A stretch of DNA of 64,000 bases from contig CM065321.1 in assembly GCA_033032175.1 (NCBI GenBank), positions 7,958,501-8,022,500 on the forward strand, written 5' to 3'. A model generated the notes under the pieces. That model made no database searches. It was not told the origin of the DNA and was given only the letters and a program-made list of their open reading frames with translations. Both the position numbers and the translations under genes were made by a program. Below, piece after piece: positions 46,401-53,009 of this stretch. Position 1 is the first letter of the stretch. Each line of letters begins with the position of its first letter. This DNA is from Saturnia japonica. Its lineage: Eukaryota > Arthropoda > Insecta > Lepidoptera > Saturniidae.

Positions 46401-49024
46401 CAAAAATAGAACTGAATTAAATCTAAATACAGAGGATATAGTATATGTAGAGAATGGGAACAAACTAAACAGAAGTAAACTAGATGAACTAAAAATCGGT
46501 CCATTTAAAATTATTGAAAAGATATCAAATTCAGTATATAAAATTAATACAGGTCACAAAAAGTCAGAGTCAAATCTCTTTCATGTCACAAAACTTATAC
46601 CAATACCTACATAAAAACAAATTCTATTTACTTTAATATAATATTGTAAAATTTAGACTTAGTTTTAATTGTTGAGTATAGATAAATGAAAATTTTGGTG
46701 AAAATTTTCTTCTTTGGGGAAGGGAAATGTAAAGAAACTAATTATTTCTTTATTTTGTACGGCTTCGTCTCGTAGTTGCATGTATTTCATAGATGGCGCT
46801 GTAAGTAATAATGGCTAACTCGGTCGAGGAAGTAGTTTAAGTTTAACTGACAAGTAACCGTGATTGAGATATAAAATTTGTATTTGTTTATAAAAGGAAT
46901 TGACAATTTAAATAATACACTTTAAATGTCGTTTCTTTGTTTCAGGTAGGATAATATTATTATGTTTAAAAAGTGTAATTAGTTAGTAGTGTGTGTATGT
47001 ACTAAAATAAAAAAACTTTGTTTCAGAGCAACGCATTAGTTTAATTGTTGAAATTTACAATTCCTGATAACTTGAAAATATTGTCTTATATATACTTTTA
47101 CTATTTACGTGATTATACGGTATAAGTAAATTAAAAATGTTTTTTTTTTCGTTGTACTTTACTTAGTAATAATAATAAAGTTTTCATCAGCTTCGTCTTT
47201 TTTTATAAATTAAAATTATTTTAAAAGTATAAAAAAGTTATGACAAATTTCATGTTAATTAATGTATAACCTATCGAACAGCAAAAATTATATAACAAAA
47301 CAAACTTAAATGATTTTGAGCAGTTTTGTGGTGTATCTTCGAATTCGAAGGTCCAACTTAAAAACTTGTGTAACAAACAGAACAATAAGTTTGATTGAAT
47401 TAATTATTATTTTTTTATTTATTTTTTTACCATATATCTTCCCAAGTAGATATTCCACATCTTATAAATTTAATTGTAAGCAAATACATTTCCTAATACC
47501 GCCTACTTGATACTTTAATAATATAAAATTTGTGATAATTACTATAACAATTATGATATTTAAGATCATAACCAAATTCCGCTTAATACTTAAATGCACA
47601 ACTTTTTTTTTATTATAAAAAAATTGGAAAATAACCAAGTATTAAAAACACTTGTTATGTAGAAATACATCATATATTTAAGGATTAAGGGTTAAATATA
47701 AGTTCAGTGAAAGGTAAATGTATAGATTTAGTTGTTTAACGTCAAGTAATGCTCTAGTAATCTAGAAAAAAAGTAATAAATTGCAAATTTCGTCCGCATT
47801 CCTTTTAAAACATTTTAAGTTTCTCTCCTTTTACGTAAATATACATTTTCGTTGCTAAAGTTTTTGGAAACGTTCCGATAATAGTCGTGATCATCAGAGT
47901 CCAGCCTCCATTAGTCCGATCCTTTCCACGATAAAAACGTGCTTTGTTTCCCGTCACGTTCCGTTATTTTTTATTCTCCCCTCTTTTTAACATTAACCGG
48001 GAGCATTTTGCAAATATTCCATTATGTAGTCAGCCTATTGAAAAATAAATTTCTGCTGTCGCTGATATAAAAGGGGTTTCATTTATTTAGATCGGAAACC
48101 AAATTACGTTTGTGACATACACTTATTACTATTTTTATGTTGTCCATTTTAAAGCAATAAAATTTCATATTTGAATAAAACACGACTTTTGTCACATAAA
48201 TAAAATTGAGATTTTTTTTTTATTTTCATAATTTATAATATTAAATAAGTTGAATTTGTATTCGACTGTTTGAATTTTTAACCGACTTCAAAAAAAGAAG
48301 AAGGTTTCAAAATTCGAATGTATATATTTTATTTTTTTATCGATGTTCAGCCATAACTTCTTTGATTATAAACCGATTTAGATGATTCTATTTTCTCCAA
48401 GTCCGGTGAAGCTGTAAAAGCCGCAGCGGCTCTGTTTTTGGATAGGGCCCCTAAGGCGAACAGTGTAGTCAGTTAAAAAAAAAAAAAATCTATTTTCTTT
48501 GGAAAGGGTACTTCAATGGCGGTCCCATTTTTAATTTCACTGGCATTGGAGCTTCGAATTCGAAAATACACCACGAAACAGCTCAAAATGATTGAAGTTT
48601 GTTTCCTTTTTTGTTAAAAACTGTCTTGTAGAATTTCTATATAAGTATTCCATATTCTTAAACAAAAATAAAGACGTATAGTGATATGAAATCTTATTTG
48701 TTGTGTTAGTTAATGGGTTTTAGATGTTTAGATAAATTAATAAAAAATATTTTTAATTTTAATTACGGGATATTCTTCTTATCTTATAAAAACTCTATTT
48801 TATATTCTAAGTATATTAGGTTGAATTTCTATCAAGTGTATCTACTAAGTTAGATACTAGACAGAAAAAATACTGGATTTTCAATTAGGATTTTTATAGG
48901 ACTATGTTTTATGACAATAACTGACAAACAATAGTTTTATTTATAAATGCAAGCTACTAAGAAGACACACATATATGTACTTACCGAATAATATAAAAAT
49001 AAAACTCAGCTCGCCCGTCCACAT
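19178..49024 (-). CDS. dpr4-like: Dpr-family two-Ig neuronal cell-surface protein (Dpr1-5 group, Dpr4-like), 6 coding exons
   Basis: Exons in transcript order: 49024-48985, 44321-44185, 36119-35909, 33904-33805, 21706-21549, 19452-19178, total 921 nt or 306 residues plus TGA. All introns are GT..AG, and codons split at phases 1, 0, 1, 2 and 1 join without error. Residues 1-18 resemble a signal peptide. Ig1 spans about 28-130 (Cys50, Trp62 in VSWIRKRD, DSGAYEC with Cys112). Ig2 spans about 131-226 (Cys153 in SDINLTC, Trp167 in FIYWYR, DSGNYTC with Cys210). N-glycosylation sites lie at N32, N150 and N207, and GERPAAMQ follows Ig2. In flies Dprs are neuronal surface proteins that bind DIP partners during synaptic partner choice; that role is inferred here. 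The C-terminus has hydrophobic stretches near 246-257 and 262-292, then a basic tail, so GPI versus transmembrane attachment is unresolved. The paralogue assignment is from remembered similarity, not a tree. Confidence 0.93.
19826..20100 (-). repeat. partial family D (Helitron-like) copy
   Basis: The blocks gtgcccctgcggctctgcac, taattttatttttactca and tgtgtacaaaatgttatcaa follow the order seen at 13556-14130. The outer part is missing. Confidence 0.5.
20772..20832 (+). repeat. dispersed repeat family G fragment
   Basis: About 60 bp starting ttaatacgtgaagcaaaag, closely matching 34017-34080 (ttaatacgtgaaacaaaaac). Confidence 0.65.
21549..21706 (-). CDS. dpr4-like: dpr coding exon 5: core of Ig domain 2
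   Basis: This exon is 158 nt, between acceptor tactattcttacag and donor GCTCTG|GTAAGTTC. It encodes FIYWYRGEQVVNYAQRGGIS, then VETEQRTRTSRLLIARAA and DSGNYTCAPSSS. The YAQRGGIS and TEQRTRTSRLLI stretches match the Dpr1-5 group in the recalled family pattern. The reading frame also continues open upstream past the acceptor, but that part has no Ig character. Confidence 0.94.
21855..21975. repeat. dispersed repeat family K fragment
   Basis: It shares a gcgacacgcaaa-like block and tggtggttgcgacccagt with 27290-27515 and 62080-62215. It lies only about 150 bp from dpr exon 5. Confidence 0.4.
22171..22225 (+). repeat. dispersed repeat family B fragment
   Basis: atcttggggcacatcgtcac then ttaatatcaggtgatattg; similar at 32760-32810 and 33187-33290. 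Confidence 0.6.
22526..23100 (-). mobile_element. non-autonomous Helitron-like element, family E
   Basis: On the minus strand it ends aaactcgggtgaaaccgagg then ggcacagCTAG at 22526, with a short hairpin (ctcgggt/acccgag type) just before the end. Internal blocks match the copies at 42697-43175, 56150-56797 and 62735-63330. Examples are actttatccgcatgcgctgg, ccttaaatattgatttttgt and tagtataggctatct. Confidence 0.65.
23181..23330 (+). repeat. dispersed repeat family H
   Basis: cacgacaaaccaaaagaaaa starts a block whose reverse complement recurs at 38930-39070 inside a Helitron, with a shared ctactaccctgctatatta-like core. Confidence 0.5.
23320..23600 (-). repeat. SINE-like repeat, long form (family C)
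   Basis: Reverse complement of the 4600-4880 copy, end to end. A poly(T) run at 23317-23326 on the plus strand marks its poly(A) tail. Landmarks are gggaattagtcag, ggccactttggcacc and tttcgcggctgaatgcctta. Confidence 0.7.
23650..24330 (-). pseudogene. degraded Jockey-type LINE reverse transcriptase C-terminal region
   Basis: Minus-strand translation around 24290-24230 gives LYKTYVRPIMTY, the thumb-region landmark of Jockey-clade ORF2. It is followed by shifted frames resembling Q-P-N-F-R-P-W-V-R and HMNLLVKAAA. Frames are broken throughout. The segment 23780-23990 is the most GC-rich part of this intron. No 3' tail was recognised. Confidence 0.55.
24400..24661 (-). mobile_element. Helitron-like 5' portion
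   Basis: Minus strand starts atccatactaatattataaa at 24661, the head seen on many lepidopteran Helitrons, then gtgaaagtaactttgtctgt. It continues with tggtatagagataaattgg. A related head is at 44590. Confidence 0.55.
25640..25822 (+). mobile_element. Helitron-like 3' end
   Basis: Ends aaattaacacaggtgatacc then gtggggcacagCTAG before T, the same terminus as family E. Confidence 0.55.
26588..26785 (-). repeat. dispersed repeat family A with pentanucleotide tail
   Basis: The reverse complement carries the family A blocks (tttctctctacttgg, caaataaccctgtg, ggccgtatgcatg). Its 3' end abuts a tandem aaggt run at 26588-26613, which reads as (ACCTT)n on the element strand. Confidence 0.65.
27290..27515. 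repeat. dispersed repeat family K
   Basis: gcggcctgtaagcctatata, then cgaaatgcgacac and ggtgtggcgatccagt, matching 62080-62215 in order. Confidence 0.45.
28763..29002 (-). pseudogene. LINE reverse transcriptase C-terminal remnant
   Basis: A 79-codon frame reads FNLIPPSLFHNKTKRAELRS, then HSLTVTFTSAPTKKFN and a degraded FFxRTAxxWNSLP-like end (FFETVVLFPGQCV). The order matches the tail of LINE ORF2s. There is no preceding RT core. Confidence 0.55.
31020..31500 (+). mobile_element. non-autonomous Helitron-like repeat, family D
   Basis: It begins with gaatatgccataaaaatgtg and tctgtctgtctg, then ggatttaactcaaaaacgac, and ends near actgcgtaagaaactcaaac and accggcacac. The copy is 3'-damaged, as the CTAG terminus is missing. 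Confidence 0.6.
31880..32080 (-). repeat. dispersed repeat family F
   Basis: Its blocks cgcgccg, gtacttgcctaaagctt and gtgaagttatatatcctata correspond to 63372-63640, which ends as a Helitron. Confidence 0.45.
32640..32810 (+). repeat. dispersed repeat family B
   Basis: atccggccactgccatac and atcttgggccacatcgtcac, matching 33187-33290 in order. Confidence 0.55.
33187..33290 (+). repeat. dispersed repeat family B
   Basis: catccggccactgcaatata, then cttgggctacatagtcactt and aacatcaggtgagattaagg. Confidence 0.6.
33805..33904 (-). CDS. dpr4-like: dpr coding exon 4: linker and start of Ig domain 2
   Basis: This exon is 100 nt, too short to stand out alone, and was found by searching the intron for the missing Ig2 start. 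The acceptor is tgtttttaacag and the donor is CCGAG|GTAAGAAT. It encodes SKAEILSGPELFVRAGSD, INLTCVAKYAPDPP and two bases of Ser. The phases match exons 3 and 5 exactly. Cys153 of Ig2 and an NLT glycosylation site are here. Confidence 0.94.
34017..34080 (+). repeat. dispersed repeat family G fragment
   Basis: Matches 20772-20832 at most positions by eye. Confidence 0.65.
34421..34615 (+). repeat. dispersed repeat family A
   Basis: atctctttagaaattttact to gtttgttaccaccttagttg and a poly(A) run; collinear with 5553-5795 and 15749-15993. Confidence 0.65.
35909..36119 (-). CDS. dpr4-like: dpr coding exon 3: core of Ig domain 1
   Basis: This exon is 211 nt, between acceptor gttaatggaacag and donor GTTGTTG|GTGAGT. 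It encodes VSWIRKRDLHILTVGV, a DEWTLRV strand, then PRDSGAYECQVSTEPKIS and SFRLTVV. It holds the Ig1 tryptophan and the DxGxYxC motif. VSTEPKIS is a characteristic Dpr motif. It is markedly more GC-rich than the flanking intron. Confidence 0.95.
38087..38105. repeat. short (TCCA)n microsatellite
   Basis: About four tandem tcca units within ttccatccatccatccatcc. Confidence 0.85.
38158..38236 (+). repeat. SINE-like repeat, short form (family C), diverged, with target-site duplication
   Basis: It starts tctcaagcctcgttaaactg, passes a tggctccgg block and ends ctaacagtatagacag then ttaaaaaact. The flanks carry accagtc at 38151-38157 and 38237-38243. It starts at the same internal point as the other short copies. 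Confidence 0.6.
38582..39494 (+). mobile_element. non-autonomous Helitron, 913 bp, complete ends
   Basis: The 5' end is A|TCCTACTAATATAATAAA; the 3' end is gacgaagtcgcgggtaccag then CTAG|T. Insertion between A and T and the TC...CTAG termini are Helitron hallmarks. The first about 165 bp (with ctgaacggatttgaatgaaa) is repeated in tandem from about 38751 (ctgaacggttttggatgaaa). A third, very short start is at about 38912. It carries a GC-rich inner segment at 39070-39400. Confidence 0.75.
39070..39400 (-). other. exon-like segment inside the Helitron (possible captured gene fragment)
   Basis: A minus-strand frame (39387-39037) reads RLRGAFVNGVSQKVSSFAGA, then TENTYLITPHPGRSHRLDER and AYVAK, where the DNA reads GGCTAAAG|GTAAGAAT, a strong splice donor match at about 39190. 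GC content is well above the rest of the element. I do not recognise the protein. The frame also runs on into family H sequence, so an ordinary transposon origin is possible. Confidence 0.35.
42309..42524 (+). CDS. unrecognised open frame
   Basis: It is 71 codons, the latter part compositionally protein-like: ELSRSQSAPGMIQLCTGN then LNTIHIGAHGGNHTEDYP. No domain is recognised and no splice support was seen. It lies in dpr intron 2 on the opposite strand. Confidence 0.2.
   Translation: MLSNVEYSKRSIINGKNLIKYELSRSQSAPGMIQLCTGNLNTIHIGAHGGNHTEDYPLSRIVLCLNHLLSR
42697..43175 (+). mobile_element. Helitron-like family E, 3'-truncated
   Basis: It starts ctatactaataatataagcg and passes tagtataggttatctaggct, ccttaaatattggtttttgt, ttaggcatggaatattaatt and aagttacttcatcataagg. 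It matches 62735-63330 in order but lacks the CTAG end. Confidence 0.6.
44185..44321 (-). CDS. dpr4-like: dpr coding exon 2: start of Ig domain 1
   Basis: This exon is 137 nt. The acceptor is ttgttgggcag and the donor is AGAGCG|GTAAGG. It encodes a Gly-rich linker, then GQPYFDNSTKRE, AAVGQPAYLHCRVRNL and ADRA. Cys50 is the first cysteine of Ig1, and NST at residue 32 is an N-glycosylation site. It ends at a whole codon (phase 0), so exon 3 begins directly with VSWIRKRD, the junction known from insect Dprs. Confidence 0.92.
44380..44590 (-). mobile_element. Helitron-like fragment
   Basis: Minus strand starts cctcactaacattataaatg at 44590 and runs through gcaaaagtaactatgtctgc and cgatcgcaataaaatttggc to a cgaagtctcgggaagaaac block. 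Resembles 24400-24661. Confidence 0.5.
45053..45414 (+). repeat. 5' LTR
   Basis: Begins gtaaagaaactaattatttc and ends ataacttgaaaatattgtct then tata. It contains internal acceptor-like tttgtttcag sites. Confidence 0.88.
45445..46614 (+). pseudogene. gag-integrase fusion ORF interrupted by one TGA
   Basis: A single frame of 390 codons from ATG at 45445 to TAA at 46614 is broken only by TGA at 45649-45651. The second half opens again in the same frame at once. The front part, through AERFLIEKFSNKTSNADQW and KQCLDWYSSMLIKLT, looks like a gag capsid region. At about 46065-46090 it passes directly into integrase sequence, NAPFSNVLNERLNQTLVNKI, where E of NER aligns with the last catalytic Glu. 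It then reads TEHTVTGFAPKYLLDG and a GPF module (IGPFKIIEKISNSVYKI). The first two catalytic Asp residues and all RT are absent. Whether the short integrase end has any role is unknown. Confidence 0.8.
46729..47090 (+). repeat. 3' LTR
   Basis: Same sequence as the 5' LTR except two substitutions (gctgtaag versus gctgtaac; tttaaataa versus tttaattaa). Confidence 0.88.
48285..48600 (+). repeat. dispersed repeat family I, split by a SINE insertion
   Basis: accgacttcaaaaaaagaag to ttcgaaaatacacca, interrupted at 48397-48488 by a family C short element. The family I blocks resume with tctttggaaagggtacttca after it. Confidence 0.65.
48397..48488 (+). repeat. SINE-like repeat, short form (family C) with 10-bp target-site duplication
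   Basis: It starts ccaagtccggtgaagctg and ends gtagtcagtt plus a poly(A) run. The flanks carry tctattttct at 48387-48396 and 48489-48498. Confidence 0.8.
48985..49024 (-). CDS. dpr4-like: dpr coding exon 1: start codon and signal peptide
   Basis: A 40-nt coding exon on the minus strand encodes MWTGELSFIFILF plus the first base of a Gly codon. It ends at a strong donor, G|GTAAGTAC. The hydrophobic run SFIFILF followed by small residues in exon 2 fits a cleavable secretion signal. Phase 1 joins exactly to exon 2, which begins with two bases completing GGT. The exon was chosen because it is a Met-plus-hydrophobic stretch with a donor of the right phase upstream of exon 2 and just below a TATA-like promoter. 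It is too short for standard ORF calling. Confidence 0.8.
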
Positions 49025-49075
49025 TTTGTGTAATATCACTTCACATTATGTGTCTAACATCAAACTTGTCACTTC

Positions 49076-49115
49076 ACTGAAACTCTTTCACACACGACCA
49101 TACTACTATATATAC
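49076..49115 (-). promoter_or_regulatory. candidate core promoter of dpr (TATA-like box plus initiator)
   Basis: On the minus strand gtatatatagt (49115-49105) lies about 32-36 nt upstream of TCAGT (49080-49076), an arthropod initiator-like match. Transcription from about 49078 would give a leader of roughly 54 nt before the ATG at 49024. AT-rich DNA makes chance TATA matches common, so this depends on spacing and position. Confidence 0.35.
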
Positions 49116-49206
49116 GAAATCACTAGACGTGTTCATTATTGTATTTAAAAATATTTATAAGCTCTTTCCCTTTAAATACAAATAGATAAATTTAATACAT
49201 ATTTCA

Positions 49207-49640
49207 TTGGCTAATAATAATAATATATTTATTTTTAAGGCAACAAGGGTGGGCATATAGGAGTAAACTAATGTACAAATAGTGACATTCAATCAAAATA
49301 AAATAAAATTTAATTTATATTATATTACAGTAATCAATATTTATTGATGAAATAACACATCTAATGTACAGCCACCGATATCCAGTGCTTCATAAACTTC
49401 ATGTCGTAAGTACTCATGAGCTTTCTCATTATTAAGTTGGGACTATTACGAAATCTACCTAACATGGATGTCACTCTCTGGGCATGAAGGAAGAACCGCA
49501 AACATCTCAGACATGCTAAAGAATCGCGGCAGTCCCAATAATGTTCCAAAGGCATCATTGTATTGAACACGGAAGGCGCTAATACTTTTTTGATAGAAGT
49601 TAACCCATAGGATGCTCATGTGATCATGATCGTGCAATAT
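49207..49640 (-). pseudogene. LINE reverse transcriptase 3' remnant just upstream of dpr
   Basis: Minus-strand frame 49637-49455 reads FRVQYNDAFGTLLGLPRFFS then MSEMFA. After a frameshift the next frame (to 49361) reads RFFLHAQRVTSMLGRFRNS. The YNDAF..LLGLPRF..S..MF block is typical of the C-terminal part of several LINE ORF2s. The 3' tail runs to an (ATT)n-like stretch at about 49210. It ends about 90 bp above the candidate dpr promoter. Confidence 0.65.
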
Positions 49641-51026
49641 TATACTTTTTATATTTTATAGCATTTTTAGTACGAGTAATCAATCATATGAAATATAAAT
49701 GTTCTGCTAACAACTTCAACAAATTTGAAGAACATTTTGTTAAATTCATTTCAACGACAATGAACAACTTAAATATTTACAATGATATTTTTATGTTGAT
49801 CTGGCATTAACGCTCTTTACATGCCATCGTGAATGGTGGGAAATTACCCTCAGTTCAATTCCGACTTGAGCGAGAAGAAACTTTTATCCTTTTTTGACAA
49901 CAGAATTTCAGCCATGCGCTGTGATTTCCCATTTCTTTTGTTTCAAAATGCTGATAAAAAAATTGTAACGTTTTCAAATTGATTTTAGTGAGAGTATAAC
50001 GCATTTATTTATAAAACGTCATTGGATATTTATTACAACAATAAAATGGCTGATATTATATTCAATATATTATCACAGTAATGTGATAAAGTGACATGAA
50101 AAATGGAAACGGTACGTAAAGTGGAAACCCGTGTAGATGATCAGTTTTGTTTAGCGATGTTTACCATATAGAGTCTGATATTATCATAACATTATTTTAT
50201 TATCTTTGTATATTTTTTATAGTATCTCTCCAGCTACTGAAAGTTCGCAGTCAGCTTCTTATATCATGTGTGATATACTTCTCGATTTGTTTGGTAGGTA
50301 CTCCGAAGTACTTACATTCAATTTTTTTTAAGAAGCTTATTTGAGGTTTTTGAAGTATCTTCTGGTAGAGAAACATGCGCATGTTACGACGCTATGTGAC
50401 AAAACCGTTTTATTCATAGAATTGATAAGGATGACGAAACAGTCACGTCGACAAAAGTCGTTAGCACTTAATAGTTAGATTGCAATAAAACTACATCTAT
50501 CTATACAATTATACAAAAATTGAACTTTCTATTTATAATGTCAAAATAACAGCTATTTACTAAATACATATGACAGTATATACGGTAGTTATAACAAAAA
50601 TCATTTTTTGTCTGTCTGTCTATCTTCTAACGATCCACAATGAGCATTTTCCACTTTAAAATAACCTGCACGCTTCAATTCACATATAAATATGGATTCA
50701 CAATTTCAAACACGACCATTTCATTCCAAAGTAAACAAAACTTATTTAATGGTAACAGCTGTTAAAAATATACATATATATAAATTTAACACCCAAACAT
50801 GCAACTTACAACTATGTTCATCACGCCAATGTCAGTCTTATACAGATATTGAATCCGCTAACTCTCAGTTCAATGGTAAGACTTACTACCACAGCGCTAC
50901 AAACCCAGTGTCTAGGTAAAATGCATTACAAACAGTTTATAGCCCGTCATTATAAAACGAAGTTAGGTATATTAATAAAGTAGTCTGACCAATCGTCGAG
51001 AACTTGAAATACTTCACGAACACAAG
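49641..51026. other. upstream flank without recognised gene
   Basis: Contains repeat family J (49790-50030). An open frame of 75 codons at 50692-50919 has plausible composition but no recognised motif or splice support. Confidence 0.5.
49790..50030 (+). repeat. dispersed repeat family J
   Basis: Collinear with 6940-7130 (gctctttac, ttttttgacaacaga, gagagtataacgc, tttatttataaaac). Confidence 0.5.
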
Positions 51027-51028
51027 TA

Positions 51029-52330
51029 CAAGGTGTCCAGAAAGGGTATCGGGTATTTGTTTTCGCGCCATATTCGAAACGGGGAGTCTAAAGGGTGCGG
51101 GGAGGGGTTCGTGGCGTCCGCCATTTTGTGGAGTTTTAGTCACGATGGAACAGTACTCGGGGACGCATCGCGCATTTTGCGTACGAGCGTATTATCGTAA
51201 TGGTGATTCAATAGTGACTGCTCAATGTCTCTATCGTGCGGAATATCGTACACGCCACGCGCCAAGTGACGATAGCATTAGGAAATGGATCAGGATGTTC
51301 GAGAATACAGGTGCGACAGTTAAAATTCAAAACTCTGGTCGTCCTCGTTCAGTTCGCGATGAAGAAACAATTGAAGAAGTTGAGGCGTCGGTTCGTCAAA
51401 ATCCGTCTTTATCCATCCGAAAGCGAAGCCAAGCGTTGAACATCAAAAAATCGTCTTTACATTCGATTTTAAAGAAAGACTTACATCTAAAAGCCTATAA
51501 AATTCAATTGGTTCAAGAATTGAAGGATACGGACTATGCTAATCGACTGAATTTTGCGAACGAAATGCTGCAGCGATTTAACAACTTTAACAACATATTG
51601 TTCAGTGACGAAGCAAATTTTCACCTGAATGGTCATGTTAATAAGCAGATTTGTCGGTACTGGGCAGTGGAGAATCCGAGACGAAAGCATGGACGACCCT
51701 GCATAGCCCAAAGGTCGTTGTTTGGGCCGCTATGTCTGCTAAAGGCATAATTGGTCCTTATTTTCATGAAGATCAACGAGGCCGAGCAATTAATGTGAAT
51801 AGTGACCGTTATTGCGATATGTTGCGAAATTTTTTGGTCCCAGAGTTGCAGGAGTTTGCAGGTTTCAACTCAAGAACGTGGTTCAACTCAAGATGGGGCC
51901 ACTTGCCATATCTCAAATGACTCAATGGAAGTTGTTAACGAATTATTCCCTAATAAAGTCATTTCGCGAAGGGTAACATCAACTGGCCTCCCAGAAGCCC
52001 CGACCTTAGCCCGCTTGACTATTTTGCATGGGGATACCTTAAAAGTAAGGTTTATCAAAACAATCCGACGAATCTAACCCAGTTAAAGCAAAACATCAGG
52101 TCAGAAATGGCAGCAATATCGATAGCTATGTGTCAACGTGTTATCGCCAATCTTCGTTTCCGTTTAGAAGAGTGCCAGCAACGTAACGGTCATCATTTGG
52201 ATAACATCATCTTTTCCAAATAATTCTCCAATTCATATGCTAATAATAAACAATAAACTTTTTTATTGCATACAAATAATTTTTGTTTCATTGAACTTAC
52301 AAATACCCGATACCCTTTCTGGACACCTTG
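51029..52330 (+). mobile_element. mariner-type DNA transposon with perfect 32-bp terminal inverted repeats
   Basis: Terminal repeats 51029-51060 and 52299-52330 are exact reverse complements (outermost bases caaggtgtccagaaaggg). TA flanks both ends (51027-51028 and 52331-52332), the standard target duplication of the Tc1/mariner/IS630 superfamily. Total 1,302 bp, with one transposase gene filling the interior. Confidence 0.93.
51145..52223 (+). pseudogene. mariner-type transposase, frameshifted
   Basis: ATG at 51145, N-terminal helix-turn-helix region (FCVRAYYRNGDSIVTAQ, then NSGRPRSVRDEE as a GRPR linker). Then come YKIQLVQELKDTDYANR, LFSDEANFHLNGHVNKQ (first catalytic Asp) and CRYWAVENP. 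At about 51690 the frame shifts to KVVVWAAMSAKGIIGPYF. At about 51890 it shifts again to QDGATCHISNDSMEVV (second Asp). At about 51975 it shifts to INWPPRSPDLSPLDYF (third acidic residue Asp). It ends FRLEECQQRNGHHLDN before TAA at 52221-52223. At least three frame changes are needed, so it is inactive as read. Spacing between the last two Asp residues is about 36 residues. Confidence 0.88.
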
Positions 52331-52332
52331 TA

Positions 52333-53009
52333 TAAGAAACAAATTTCGCGTTTAAAATGATTTAACAAAGTACATAAATCTTCCGATTCCCGTGAAAGTT
52401 TTCATAGATCAGATATACAATCCCTTTTAACGTATTAGGGACACTGGAGTTTGTACAACTAAATTTTCACCCAGTAAAGTTTAATTCTTGGTTAGAAGTG
52501 TTTGGTGAGTAAGACTGACCGCAAATGCACTAAACGAAAGTTCCCGCTGAGTTGCGGTCGTACTGCGCACTGCTTTAATTGTTTCCAATTACAGAATCTA
52601 GTACACACGCTATTGTGTAAGCTTACACTAACTTGTTATCTTAATTTAAAAAATATGAGTCCCAAAGAATTGAGGTAAAACAGTCAGATTGTATTGCCTT
52701 TTCTACATTTTCGTTTATTTAATAAAACAATATAGGCAACTTATATTTATTTTATCTAAAATTATGAAATGCTAGCTGGCCCCGTAGACGTTGTTCTGCC
52801 TTTTCTAGTAGTCAATTACTTCACTATCTAGTTCAGTTATACAACAAAACCCTTCTCCGTGAAAAAACCAATTAGATTTACCATTTTTCATGATGATCGG
52901 TCAAATAGTATTGGAGTTTCTCAATCTGATATAATATAACGATTTCCAATTAACCGTAAGAAATAAGTTATATTATTATATAATATTGATAAAATATAAA
53001 ATATAAAAG
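52333..53009. other. AT-rich stretch, nothing recognised
   Basis: No open frame of note and no match to the repeats listed for this window. Confidence 0.5.

Larger units (their letters stand above)
45053..47090 (+). mobile_element. young, internally deleted Ty3/Gypsy-type LTR element
   Basis: Direct repeats 45053-45414 and 46729-47090 (362 bp each) differ at only two positions by eye. A polypurine tract, ggggaagggaaa, sits directly before the 3' copy. Between them is one long frame with a gag-like front and an integrase end. No protease, RT or RNase H is present, so it must depend on a relative for movement. No clear target duplication or primer-binding site was recognised, and the outermost bases of the LTRs are uncertain. 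It lies in dpr intron 1, opposite to the gene. Confidence 0.9.
44322..48984 (-). other. dpr intron 1 (4.7 kb)
   Basis: Donor GTAAGTAC, acceptor ttgttgggcag. It contains a Helitron-like head, a whole LTR element, family I repeats and a nested short SINE. 47100-48280 is otherwise AT-rich, with a moderately complex block near 47870-48010. Confidence 0.82.

Noticed and set aside
45053..47095. Clear target-site duplication for the LTR element
   Set aside because: Flanks (ttatttaa before, tatacttt after) do not give a matching 4-6 bp repeat at any plausible boundary; the outermost bases stay undefined.
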